Source: Winogradskyella sediminis (GTDB taxonomy: Bacteria; Bacteroidota; Bacteroidia; Flavobacteriales; Flavobacteriaceae). From it: 64,000 bases of DNA. Positions 1-8,841 of the stretch are shown piece after piece; position 1 is the stretch's first letter; the number at the start of each line of letters is the position of its first letter. The notes under the pieces were generated by a model, which saw only the letters and a list, made by a program, of their open reading frames with translations, searched no databases and was not told where the DNA came from. The translations under genes and the position numbers were made by a program. The stretch is taken from NCBI RefSeq assembly GCF_003387355.1, contig NZ_QUNH01000002.1, positions 537,606-601,605 of the forward strand, given 5' to 3'.

Positions 1-876
1 GTATAATATTCCTGTTAAGTTGAATGGATAATCTACATTAAGGTGAATGTTGAATAAAGGCTCTTCAAATTGCATAGGATACAATTCTCTGTAAAAGTCT
101 TTATAGTCTTGATCTTCTAATTCTGTTGGTTGTTTTGTCCAAGCCGGATTAGGATTATTAATTATATCGTCTACAGTAATTTGTTTGTGTGGCTCTGTTG
201 TTTCTTTACCGTCTTTATCTGTAGTAGTTTTTGGAGTAAAGTCAGGATCGTTTATTTCCTTAGTTCCAAATTTAATTGGAATTGGCATAAACTTATTGTA
301 TTTATTTAAGAGCTCGCGGATTCTAGATTCTTCTAAAAATTCTGTAGAATCTTCAGCAATATGAAGGATAATTTCAGTACCTCTTGTTTCTTTGTCTGCC
401 TCCTCTAAAGTAAACTCAGGCGAACCATCACAGGTCCAGTGAGCTGCAGGAGCACCAGTATGCGATTTTGTAATAATTTCAACTTTTTCTGCTACCATAA
501 AAGCCGAGTAGAAACCAAGTCCAAAGTGACCTATGATTCCTGAATCTTGAGCAGAATCTTTATATTTATCTAAAAATTCTTCAGCTCCAGAAAATGCTAC
601 TTGGTTGATGTATTTTTCGACTTCTTCAGCAGTCATACCAATACCTTGGTCAATGATGTGAAGTTTTTTACCTTCTTTATCAATCTTAACTTCAATCTGT
701 GGATTTCCATATTCAGATTTCGATTCCCCTATACTTGTAAGGTGTTTTAATTTTAGTGTGGCATCTGTACCATTACTAATCAATTCACGTAAAAAGATTT
801 CGTGATCGCTGTATAAGAACTTTTTAATCAACGGAAAGATATTCTCTACCGATACATTAATACTTCCTTTTGTCAT
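1..876 (-). CDS. htpG: Chaperone HtpG (Hsp90), N-terminal part, cut by window start
   Basis: This is the cytosolic ATP-dependent Hsp90 chaperone. Reading leftwards from the ATG at 876, 292 codons are visible and the C-terminus lies outside the window. The visible part holds the GHKL ATPase fold: the helix ELISNGTDA near residue 31 with the ATP/Mg-binding Asn, the DQGIGM loop and the GHFGLGFYSAFMV lid segment, followed by the start of the middle domain. The usual Hsp90 motif is ISNASDA, so the G-T pair here is a mild variant. The gene is divergent from the FabH-like gene. A degenerate palindromic repeat lies just upstream of its start. The family assignment is secure. Confidence 0.96.
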   Translation of the reverse strand, partial: MTKGSINVSVENIFPLIKKFLYSDHEIFLRELISNGTDATLKLKHLTSIGESKSEYGNPQIEVKIDKEGKKLHIIDQGIGMTAEEVEKYINQVAFSGAEEFLDKYKDSAQDSGIIGHFGLGFYSAFMVAEKVEIITKSHTGAPAAHWTCDGSPEFTLEEADKETRGTEIILHIAEDSTEFLEESRIRELLNKYNKFMPIPIKFGTKEINDPDFTPKTTTDKDGKETTEPHKQITVDDIINNPNPAWTKQPTELEDQDYKDFYRELYPMQFEEPLFNIHLNVDYPFNLTGILY

Positions 877-890
877 TTTTTATGTGGTTT

Positions 891-918
891 TTGTCATTCC
901 TGCGTAGGCAGAAATTTA
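891..918. repeat. Degenerate intergenic palindrome (TTCCTGC..GGCAG type)
   Basis: The sequence reads TTCCTGCGTAGGCAG with flanking GTCA. It resembles the two cleaner palindromes at 11343-11362 and 11394-11414, so it is probably a decayed copy of the same dispersed element. It lies in the htpG leader region. Confidence 0.45.
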
Positions 919-1112
919 ATTAATTATTGTTTTAATTACATTTTACTACTTGTCAAATAAAATACCAAGTCTTAAAATGTGACAAAGTGACACAAGTACT
1001 ATGCGTGCATAACGAATATAATTTCTAATAAAAATAAATCGTATCTTATATCTTAAATTGCTAAACTAAATAATAAGGTTTCCGATAACTCGGAAATGAA
1101 AATAAATTCTCA

Positions 1113-2123
1113 ATGTACAATTCAAAAATAATAGGCTTAGGTAAATACGTGCCAGACAATGTTGTAACCAATAATGATTTGTCTAAAATGATGGACACCA
1201 ATGATGCATGGATACAAGAACGAACTGGTATAAAAGAAAGGCGTTGGGTAAAAAAGGGTAGTGGTGATACTACAGCTACCATGGGTGTGAAAGCTGCTAA
1301 AATTGCAATAGAACGGTCTGGTTTAGATAAGGATGATATCGATTTTATAATTTTTGCGACTTTAAGTCCAGATATGTATTTTCCTGGTCCTGGAGTGCAA
1401 GTGCAACATGCCTTAGACATTAAAACTGTGGGTGCTTTAGACGTGCGTAATCAGTGTTCTGGTTTTGTATACGCTATGTCCGTAGCCGACAATTTTATTA
1501 AAACAGGGATGTATAAAAACATCTTAGTTATTGGAAGCGAATTGCATTCTTTTGGTTTAGATAAGACCACAAGAGGACGAGGTGTGTCTGTTATTTTTGG
1601 AGATGGAGCAGGAGCCGCGGTTTTAACTAGGGAAGAAGACAATTCTAAAGGGGTTTTATCTACTCATTTACATTCGCAAGGTGAACATGCCGAAGAATTG
1701 GTACTTGTAGCACCTGGTATGGGAAAACGTTGGGTAGACGATATTTTAGCTGATAATGATCCTAATGACGAGAGTTATTTTCCGCATATGAACGGTCAGT
1801 TTGTATTTAAAAATGCTGTAGTTCGTTTTAGTGAGGTAATAATGGAAGGCCTCATTAAAAATAAGCTGCAAGTTGATGATATTGATATGTTAATACCGCA
1901 CCAAGCGAATTTACGTATCGCTCAGTTTATTCAGAAGAAATTTAAGTTGAACGATGATCAGGTATTTAATAACATACAGAAATATGGAAATACAACTGCT
2001 GCTTCTATTCCAATTGCATTAACTGAAGCTTGGGAAGAAGGAAAAATAAATGAAGGTGATACAGTGGTATTGGCTGCTTTTGGTAGTGGCTTTACTTGGG
2101 GAAGTGTGATTATGAAGTGGTAA
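1113..2123 (+). CDS. 3-oxoacyl-ACP synthase III family protein (FabH-like)
   Basis: This 336-residue thiolase-fold enzyme should condense an acyl-CoA or acyl thioester with malonyl-ACP. The FabH catalytic triad is intact: Cys115 in NQCSGF, His263 in PHQANLR and Asn293 in YGNTTAAS. The FGDGAGAAVL motif near residues 162-171 is also present. An insert around residues 190-226 is longer than in a textbook FabH. It stands alone, away from plsX, rpmF or acc genes, so it may be a paralogue for a special lipid or starter unit rather than the primary FabH. I therefore give no gene symbol. Confidence 0.88.
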   Translation: MYNSKIIGLGKYVPDNVVTNNDLSKMMDTNDAWIQERTGIKERRWVKKGSGDTTATMGVKAAKIAIERSGLDKDDIDFIIFATLSPDMYFPGPGVQVQHALDIKTVGALDVRNQCSGFVYAMSVADNFIKTGMYKNILVIGSELHSFGLDKTTRGRGVSVIFGDGAGAAVLTREEDNSKGVLSTHLHSQGEHAEELVLVAPGMGKRWVDDILADNDPNDESYFPHMNGQFVFKNAVVRFSEVIMEGLIKNKLQVDDIDMLIPHQANLRIAQFIQKKFKLNDDQVFNNIQKYGNTTAASIPIALTEAWEEGKINEGDTVVLAAFGSGFTWGSVIMKW

Positions 2124-2497
2124 AAATAAGTTAAAGCTGTATAGGACATTAAAGCAGGAAAATGATATAGAAACAACGGCAATTAATTCGTATTTTATAA
2201 GATAAAAAAAGCCCAAACAATAGATCGTCTGGGCTTTTCAGCTATTAACCAACTTAACTAACACTATTACAAAAATTAATTTATAATTACGTTACTTAAA
2301 ACTTATAGTACACTAGACGTAATAGTTTCAATTTTATTTCACAGCATTTCATTTTTAACGCCTTTTTAACAGAAATCCTGACCACTCAGTAGAGATTCGT
2401 CAGGATTTTCTTAATTAATAGTGTATAATTAGTGAAAATAATTCCTAATTATATTATTCCTCATAATTATGCATTGTAGTGGTAAAGTTATATTTTT
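2124..2497. other. Intergenic region between convergent genes
   Basis: This 374-base gap separates the FabH-like gene from the convergent TonB receptor. It contains the bidirectional terminator at 2206-2238 and, next to it, a TTAACCAACTTAACTAAC stretch that recurs in altered form beside the terminator at 46142-46179. I see no coding sequence in it. Confidence 0.6.
2206..2238. terminator. Bidirectional rho-independent terminator
   Basis: AAAAGCCCA and TGGGCTTTT pair across a loop of about 14 bases. There is a run of A on the left (seven T on the minus strand) and TTTT on the right. It can therefore end both the FabH-like gene and, more strongly, the receptor gene coming from the other side. 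Confidence 0.8.
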
Positions 2498-4945
2498 TTA
2501 AAACATACCTCCACCTTCTTTAACATCATTATCACGTTGCTTACGCGATTTTGCGCGGTATTTTCCTCCACCAAAGCGGTAAGATAAACGTGCTGAAATT
2601 TGTTGACTTTCCCAATTAAATTGTCCGTATTGCGCATAAGGTCTTTCGCTCTCAAATTGTGCATACATGGTGTTAAAAATGTCATTGTAACTTAAGCTAA
2701 AACTCGCTCTGTTATTCTCAAGAAAACTATAACGCATACCTAAGTTAACCATGAGCATATCGTGCATTTCAAATTGAATGTTTTTATTTTTTGCTCTATA
2801 CATACCAAAGGCAGAAAAACTTAAGCTTTTGCTAACTCTAAAGTTATTAAATGCTCGTGCACTCCATGCTACATTATCGACTTCTACAGTGTTTAAAACA
2901 ATATTTTGGTTAGAGTCAAAAGATTCAGCAACACTTTTCTGAGTTTGTGAGAACAGATCAAAACTAGCATTAACACTCCACCATTTTGTAGGGCGATAAT
3001 TAGACGAGACTTCCACACCATACGAAGTACTGTTATCAAAATTCATATTGGTCATTATTAGACGGTTAATGTCTGTACGGTCAATTAGGATGGCTTGTTG
3101 AATTTCGTCTTCAATAATTCTATAAAAGATACCAGCAGTAATGCTTCCTTTTTCAAATTGTCTGGTATAATTTGTTTCGATAGAATTTGTAAATTGTGGC
3201 CTTAATTCTTGATTTCCAAATTGTGAAATTAAAGGCGTACTCCACTCTGGTAAAGGATTAACTTGTCCGATTCCTGGACGATCTATCCTTCTACTATAAC
3301 TAAACTGATACGAGTTTTTGTCTGATGCAGCGTAGGTTACAAAAGCTGAAGGGTATAATTCGAAATAATCATTCTCAAAAGGAATAAATAAGGTTTCAGA
3401 AGATGCTAAATCTTTTTTAAAGGCTTCAGAGTCCACACCAACAGTTTCAGCTCTTACCCCAACTTGGTAACTCCACTTGTCAATTTTATTACCATAAGTG
3501 GCATAGGCCGAATAAATATCTCTTGAATAATCGAAACGTGTAGTGGTCGGTATGTAGTCGCCAAATTCATTGGTTTCGCGCGCATTAGATTCATAAAAAA
3601 TACTAGTGTCAAATAAACGGGCTTCGAGACCTAATTCTAATTTTGAAGTCTCAGATAACGGATTTACATAATCTAAATTAATAGTGGTATTGTCTCTATC
3701 AGTGTCAGTGTCCTCTATAAAATTTGGTCGTGACGAATTATAAAAAATGTTATTGGTGTCCCCTAAACCTTCATAAGTATTATAATCTACTTCAAGTTCT
3801 ATATTATGACCTTCTTCATTAAAGTCGTGTTTGTAATTAAAATTATATTGTTGAGAATCATTGGTAGACTCGCCATCCATGTATTGAGACTCATTTAGAC
3901 TCGGATTAGCGAGGTATAGAATTTCTGAGTTTACCATAGGTTTACCACTAAACGTATTTTGATTGGTGAAAATTGAAATGGTATTCTTATCGTTTAAATA
4001 GTAGTCGATCCCAATCTTGTATAAATGCGATTTATTGTTGTTTAGAATATCGAAATTTTGACGAATCTCTTGTTCAGATCTGGTGAAGCCTCCGTAATTG
4101 GCATTCTTAGCAATATTATTACTGTAAGAACCGTAAAGATTAAATTTTCCGTTACGGTAATTGGCATCGATAGAACTGTTAAATTTAGCTTCAATATCAT
4201 AAGCTAGCCCAACATTTATATTACCATTAAATCCAATTTGAGTGTTTTTGTGAAGTACAATATTTATAATTCCACTCATGCCTTCTGGATTATATTTTGC
4301 CGATGGATTGGTAATTAATTCAATACTTTTTATAGATGTTGATGGAATTTGCTTTAATAATTGTTCAGCCGGAATGTTAGATAATTTGCCATCGACCATG
4401 ACTCTAACATTTTGGTTTCCACGCAAACTTATTGCACCAGATTGTTGGTCTACACTCACAGAAGGTAGGTTGTTCATAATCTCACTTGCCGTTGCGCCTG
4501 CGGTTTGTAAATCTTTACCAATAGTAATCACTTTTCTATCGACACGTTGCTGAATTGTTGAGACATCGGCAACGACGGTAACTTCTTCTAAACCTGTTGA
4601 TTCTTCTTCAAGTTTTATGTCACCAAGATTTGGTTTGTAGTTGCCTTTGCCAATGGTAACGTTTTTTTCTATGGTTTTAAAACCTACGAACTGAATGGAT
4701 ACAATGATTTTTCCTTCAGGGATATTTCTAATGTCAAAGGTGCCGTCGTCATTAGTAATTCCTCCGGTAATAATTTTATGCGTCATATCCTTAATAACGA
4801 TATTGACGTAAGGTAGTGGTTCGTTGAGAACAGCGTCTAAAACGCGCCCTGAAACAGAGCCGTCTTTAATGTCAGAATTGGCGTTGGGTTGTGCACTTAT
4901 GAGGGCTGATGAGACCATTATAAGCATTAATAAGAAATGTTTCAT
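2498..4945 (-). CDS. TonB-dependent outer-membrane receptor, outer membrane beta-barrel family
   Basis: This 815-residue protein has a signal peptide (cleavage about Ala18). A carboxypeptidase-regulatory-like beta domain follows at roughly residues 31-115, then a plug at about 130-235 containing the ASEIMNNLPSVSVD box and SGIINIVL, and then a long 22-strand-type barrel. The sequence fits the flavobacterial subgroup often annotated as outer membrane beta-barrel protein rather than SusC. No SusD-like partner lies beside it, so the substrate cannot be inferred. Nine A residues lie directly before the ATG on the coding strand, typical of A-rich initiation regions in this phylum. The barrel ends in an aromatic-rich region and then a basic tail (KYRAKSRKQRDND) instead of the usual terminal Phe strand. 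Confidence 0.9.
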   Translation of the reverse strand: MKHFLLMLIMVSSALISAQPNANSDIKDGSVSGRVLDAVLNEPLPYVNIVIKDMTHKIITGGITNDDGTFDIRNIPEGKIIVSIQFVGFKTIEKNVTIGKGNYKPNLGDIKLEEESTGLEEVTVVADVSTIQQRVDRKVITIGKDLQTAGATASEIMNNLPSVSVDQQSGAISLRGNQNVRVMVDGKLSNIPAEQLLKQIPSTSIKSIELITNPSAKYNPEGMSGIINIVLHKNTQIGFNGNINVGLAYDIEAKFNSSIDANYRNGKFNLYGSYSNNIAKNANYGGFTRSEQEIRQNFDILNNNKSHLYKIGIDYYLNDKNTISIFTNQNTFSGKPMVNSEILYLANPSLNESQYMDGESTNDSQQYNFNYKHDFNEEGHNIELEVDYNTYEGLGDTNNIFYNSSRPNFIEDTDTDRDNTTINLDYVNPLSETSKLELGLEARLFDTSIFYESNARETNEFGDYIPTTTRFDYSRDIYSAYATYGNKIDKWSYQVGVRAETVGVDSEAFKKDLASSETLFIPFENDYFELYPSAFVTYAASDKNSYQFSYSRRIDRPGIGQVNPLPEWSTPLISQFGNQELRPQFTNSIETNYTRQFEKGSITAGIFYRIIEDEIQQAILIDRTDINRLIMTNMNFDNSTSYGVEVSSNYRPTKWWSVNASFDLFSQTQKSVAESFDSNQNIVLNTVEVDNVAWSARAFNNFRVSKSLSFSAFGMYRAKNKNIQFEMHDMLMVNLGMRYSFLENNRASFSLSYNDIFNTMYAQFESERPYAQYGQFNWESQQISARLSYRFGGGKYRAKSRKQRDNDVKEGGGMF

Positions 4946-5054
4946 TTTTTTTTTGGATTAACTTTTTGATTGATTTTAATACTTTGTTAAAGAGTAGACG
5001 ACTATTTTTATATTGTGTTACTCTATAAATTTTACTTAACATTATTTTAACATT

Positions 5055-5417
5055 ATGAATAAAACAACATTAGTTATCGGAGCATCGTTAAAACCAGAGC
5101 GCTATTCTAACATTGCAATAAAACGATTACGGAGCTATAACCATGAGGTTAAGGCCTTTGGTTTAAGGTCTGGTGAGGTTGCAGATGTAACCATTGATAC
5201 AGAATTGATGCCGTATAAAAACGTAGATACCGTGACGTTATATCTAAATCCACAAAATCAAAAACCTTATTATGACTATATCATTGGTTTAAACCCTAAA
5301 CGTGTTATTTTTAATCCAGGTACCGAGAATCCTGAATTTTATAACATTTTAGAACAAAAGAATATAAATTACGAAGTTGCTTGTACTTTAGTATTGCTTA
5401 GCACGCAACAGTACTAA
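5055..5417 (+). CDS. CoA-binding (Rossmann-fold) domain protein
   Basis: This 120-residue protein consists of one CoA-binding domain of the YccU type. It begins with the nucleotide-binding loop VIGASLKPERYSN and contains the motif VIFNPGTENPEF near residues 84-95. The family is related to the CoA-binding half of succinyl-CoA synthetase, but the small stand-alone members have no established reaction. Its last four bases overlap the end of the convergent symporter gene. Confidence 0.85.
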   Translation: MNKTTLVIGASLKPERYSNIAIKRLRSYNHEVKAFGLRSGEVADVTIDTELMPYKNVDTVTLYLNPQNQKPYYDYIIGLNPKRVIFNPGTENPEFYNILEQKNINYEVACTLVLLSTQQY

Positions 5418-6859
5418 GCTTTCTTTTTTATAAAGAGTAAACCTAAAAACATTAAAAGGCCATTATAGATTAATATTTCGAATCCGATCTCGTGGCCATT
5501 AAACAGTTCTTTGGAATACAGGTTTAAAATATAAGAGACTAAAGGAGCTGCAATAGCTACTACCCATACTAGCTTATCTTTAATTTGATATTTAGTAATT
5601 AAACCGAAAGCAAATAAACCGAGCAACGGACCATAAGTATAACCTGCGGCTTTAAAGAGTTCCCAAATTACAGATACGTCTGTAAAAATTAAATCGAATA
5701 AGATAATTACGAGAACCAGCAATATACTAAAGCCAATATGAACTTGTTTTCTTAGGCGTTTTCGTGTCGCTTCGGGTGTGTTTTCAATATCTAAAATGTC
5801 AAAACAAAACGAAGTTGTTAATGATGTTAAGGCAGAATCTGCACTAGAATAAGCAGCTGCAATTAAACCTAATAAAAAGAATGCAGAGGTTACAATGCCT
5901 ATTTCTGGAAGCATGGCTATGGTAGGAAACAAATCATCCTTAGAAGCTGTAATTCCATTGGCAGCCGCATATTGTGTTAGCATTAACCCTAGTACTAAAA
6001 ATAAGATATTGACAAATATTAATACAATACTAAACGAAACCATGTTTTTCTGCGCATCTTTTAAATTTCTACAGGTTAGGTTTTTCTGCATCATGTCTTG
6101 GTCTAAACCTGTCATTGTAATAGTGATAAAGATTCCAGATAAAAAACTCTTCCAGAAATATTGAGAATCATTTCCATCTTCAAAAAAGAACACTTTACTA
6201 AGGTTACTTTCTTTAGTGTAGGAAATAATCTCTCCAATACTGTTTAAATCTAAAGCAGATGCTAAAAAGACTATTGTAACTACTACAGAAATTAGCATAA
6301 ATAATGTCTGTAGCGTATCCGTGAAAATAATGGTTTTTATACCACCTTTAAAAGTATAAAGCCATATTAAAAGTATGGTAATAATTACAGTAATCGCAAA
6401 GGGGATATCGAACAAATCAAAAACCAAAAGCTGTAATACTTTAGCGACTAAAAATAAACGGAAAGATGCACCTACAGTCCTAGAAATAAGAAAAGCTACA
6501 GAACCCGTTTTGTAACTCACTATGCCAAATCGATCTTTTAAATAAGTATAAATTGAGGTGAGATTAAGTTTGTAATACAGCGGTAACAAGACGTAGGCTA
6601 TTATTAAATACCCAAAAAAGTATCCGAAAACCACTTGCAAATACCCAAACTGTTTGGCTTCTATTGCGCCAGGAACGGAAATAAAAGTTACACCAGATAA
6701 GGAAGCGCCAATCATTCCAAAGGCTACTAAATACCATGGTGCAGATTTATTAGCTTTAAAAAAAGCAGCATTAGAATCTTCTTTTCCAGTGAAATAAGAA
6801 ATTAAAATAAGTAAACCAAAGTAACATACAATTAATAAGAGTATTGCAGTTGGAGACAT
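5414..6859 (-). CDS. Sodium:solute symporter family protein
   Basis: This 481-residue inner-membrane protein has about 13 hydrophobic segments, as expected for the SSS (SGLT/PutP) family. Family features include GASLSGVTFISVPG near residues 51-64 and AAAYSSADSALTSLTT near residues 335-350, the region of the Na2 site. The family couples Na+ entry to uptake of sugars, amino acids or sialic acids, and the sequence alone does not fix the substrate. No catabolic genes surround it. The stop codon overlaps the end of the convergent CoA-binding gene by four bases. Confidence 0.9.
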   Translation of the reverse strand: MSPTAILLLIVCYFGLLILISYFTGKEDSNAAFFKANKSAPWYLVAFGMIGASLSGVTFISVPGAIEAKQFGYLQVVFGYFFGYLIIAYVLLPLYYKLNLTSIYTYLKDRFGIVSYKTGSVAFLISRTVGASFRLFLVAKVLQLLVFDLFDIPFAITVIITILLIWLYTFKGGIKTIIFTDTLQTLFMLISVVVTIVFLASALDLNSIGEIISYTKESNLSKVFFFEDGNDSQYFWKSFLSGIFITITMTGLDQDMMQKNLTCRNLKDAQKNMVSFSIVLIFVNILFLVLGLMLTQYAAANGITASKDDLFPTIAMLPEIGIVTSAFFLLGLIAAAYSSADSALTSLTTSFCFDILDIENTPEATRKRLRKQVHIGFSILLVLVIILFDLIFTDVSVIWELFKAAGYTYGPLLGLFAFGLITKYQIKDKLVWVVAIAAPLVSYILNLYSKELFNGHEIGFEILIYNGLLMFLGLLFIKKKA

Positions 6860-7026
6860 AATAGTTATGTTTTTATAATATTGACGAAAAATAGTGCATT
6901 TGAAAAAAAGGACTGCCTTAAACTAGAAATAATTATGAAAAAATATTTAAATATTCAGCATATAGTTACTAATAGTCTTTGAAAACAACCGCTTATTTAT
7001 GTCTAAAAATCTTTACCTTCGCAGCT

Positions 7027-7644
7027 ATGGAATTTTCATCAAAATTATTAGAAGATGCCGTTAACGAAATGTCGCAATTACCAGGGATTGGTAAGCGTTC
7101 TGCATTGCGTTTAGTACTGCATATGCTGCGCCAACCCGAAAGTCAAACTTTTCAATTAGCAAATGCTTTAACCAAAGTACGTGCAGAAATTAATTTTTGT
7201 AAATCGTGTCATAATATCAGTGATACAGTATTGTGTGAAATATGTTCTAATCCCAATCGAAATAGTGAATTAATCTGTGTGGTAGAAGATATTAGAGACG
7301 TTATGGCAGTTGAGAATACGAGTAGCTTCAAAGGTTTATATCATGTTTTAGGTGGAAAAATATCACCTATGGATGGCATTGGTCCTCAAGATTTAAATAT
7401 TGCGTCGTTAGTAGAAAAAGTTAAAACAGGAAAAGTAAAAGAGTTGATCTTTGCTATGAGTCCGACGATGGAAGGAGATACAACCAACTTTTATATTTTT
7501 AGACAGATACAAGCATATAATATTTCTACATCGACTATTGCAAGAGGTGTTGCAGCTGGTAACGAATTAGAATACACCGATGAAATTACTTTAGGACGCA
7601 GTATCATTGATCGAGTGCCTTTTGAAGCGTCTTTAAAATCTTAA
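7027..7644 (+). CDS. recR: Recombination protein RecR
   Basis: This 205-residue DNA-binding protein acts with RecF and RecO in recombinational repair of gaps. It shows the N-terminal helix-hairpin-helix ([12 protein letters not shown]), a C4 zinc finger with CKSC and CEIC, and a Toprim domain starting at [15 protein letters not shown] chose the ATG at 7027 over an in-frame TTG at 6979. The extra 16 residues would be unlike the family, and a TACCTTCG element resembling the -7 box ends six bases before this ATG. The next gene follows after six bases. Confidence 0.95.
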   Translation: MEFSSKLLEDAVNEMSQLPGIGKRSALRLVLHMLRQPESQTFQLANALTKVRAEINFCKSCHNISDTVLCEICSNPNRNSELICVVEDIRDVMAVENTSSFKGLYHVLGGKISPMDGIGPQDLNIASLVEKVKTGKVKELIFAMSPTMEGDTTNFYIFRQIQAYNISTSTIARGVAAGNELEYTDEITLGRSIIDRVPFEASLKS

Positions 7645-7650
7645 TACTAC

Positions 7651-8751
7651 TTGAAACTATCGGTTATCATATTAAATTATAATGTACGCTATTTTTTAGA
7701 GTTATGTCTAAAAAGTGTAGAAGCAGCTATTACCGATATCGATGCCGAAATTATTGTCGTTGATAATAATTCACCAGATGATAGTTGTGCCATGGTGAAG
7801 AACTTGTTTCCTTCTGTGAAACTTATTGAAAATAAAGAAAACTCAGGATTCTCTAAAGGAAATAACATAGGTGTTGTAGAGGCTAAAGGTGAATATCTCT
7901 GTATTCTTAATCCAGATACGGTAGTTGCCGAAGATACCTTCACTAAACTGATTCAGTTTGCTGATACCAAACCCAATGTGGGTATTGTTGGTTGTCAATT
8001 GGTAGATGGTAAAGGGCAATTTCTTCCAGAGAGTAAACGCCATATTCCAACGCCAAAAGTGTCCTTAAAAAAAATATTGGGTAAAACTAATGACTATTAT
8101 GCTAATAATGTTGGTATAACAGATGTGGGGAAAGTTGATATCTTAGTTGGCGCTTTTATGTGGCTTAAAAAAGACGTTTATAATGTTGTCGGTGGTTTTG
8201 ATGAAGAGTATTTTATGTACGGAGAAGACATTGATTTATCTTATAAAATAGTAAAAGCAGGTTTTGATAATTATTATTTTGGAAATACTACAGTAATTCA
8301 TTTTAAAGGCGAAAGTACCTTAAAAGATGCTCAGTATGCAAAGCGTTTTTATGGTGCGATGCAGATTTTTTATAAAAAGCACTTTAAGCAAAATCCGGTA
8401 TTTAATATTGTGGTTTGGTTTGGGATTAAAATAGCTCAACTTATAAGAAAACGTCCTGTTGAGGTAAAAGTGTCTTCACATAAATCGTATGTTTATACGC
8501 ATGATGCGGACGAGACGTTATTAAAACATTTGCAGCAACCCATTGACATTGAAACTAAAATTAAAGACAACGTTGAACAAAATAGTATGCTCGTGTACGA
8601 TTTTAATACCTTGAAAGCTAAGAATGTAATTGCTGATATGAAGAAAAAATCGCAACGAGAAAATATTGTTTTTAGATTTATTCCAAAAAGCAGTAAATTT
8701 ATCATCGGAAGTGATAGTGCTAGCAATAGAGGTGAGGTGCAACACTTTTAG
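7651..8751 (+). CDS. Family 2 glycosyltransferase (rhamnosyltransferase-like)
   Basis: This 366-residue GT-A enzyme begins with KLSVIILNYN. It has the sugar-nucleotide motif DNNSPDDS, the DxD-type motif LNPDTVV and a late acceptor/catalytic motif YFMYGEDIDLSYK, as in WbbL-type transferases. After about residue 265 it carries a poorly conserved 100-residue tail without membrane segments. The start is a TTG six bases after recR: no ATG or GTG precedes the conserved first strand. Co-transcription with recR is likely and the functions look unrelated. The acceptor is probably a cell-envelope glycan (inference). Confidence 0.88.
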   Translation: MKLSVIILNYNVRYFLELCLKSVEAAITDIDAEIIVVDNNSPDDSCAMVKNLFPSVKLIENKENSGFSKGNNIGVVEAKGEYLCILNPDTVVAEDTFTKLIQFADTKPNVGIVGCQLVDGKGQFLPESKRHIPTPKVSLKKILGKTNDYYANNVGITDVGKVDILVGAFMWLKKDVYNVVGGFDEEYFMYGEDIDLSYKIVKAGFDNYYFGNTTVIHFKGESTLKDAQYAKRFYGAMQIFYKKHFKQNPVFNIVVWFGIKIAQLIRKRPVEVKVSSHKSYVYTHDADETLLKHLQQPIDIETKIKDNVEQNSMLVYDFNTLKAKNVIADMKKKSQRENIVFRFIPKSSKFIIGSDSASNRGEVQHF

Positions 8752-8796
8752 AATGTATTTGTTGAGGAAAAATCAGTAAATCACGTATTTTTTTAG

Positions 8797-8804
8797 TAAT
8801 TTTG
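8797..8804 (+). promoter_or_regulatory. -7 element TAATTTTG for the E2 gene
   Basis: An exact match to the Bacteroidota TAnnTTTG box lies 37 bases before the ATG of the E2 gene. I see no convincing -33 TTG at the usual 17-23 base spacing. Confidence 0.5.
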
Positions 8805-8841
8805 CACGCGATTAGCAAATAACGACCTACAAATTAAAGAT

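Noticed and set aside
6979..7026. TTG start giving a 16-residue N-terminal extension to RecR
   Set aside because: RecR proteins begin close to the helix that follows ATG 7027, and a promoter-like box sits between the two starts.
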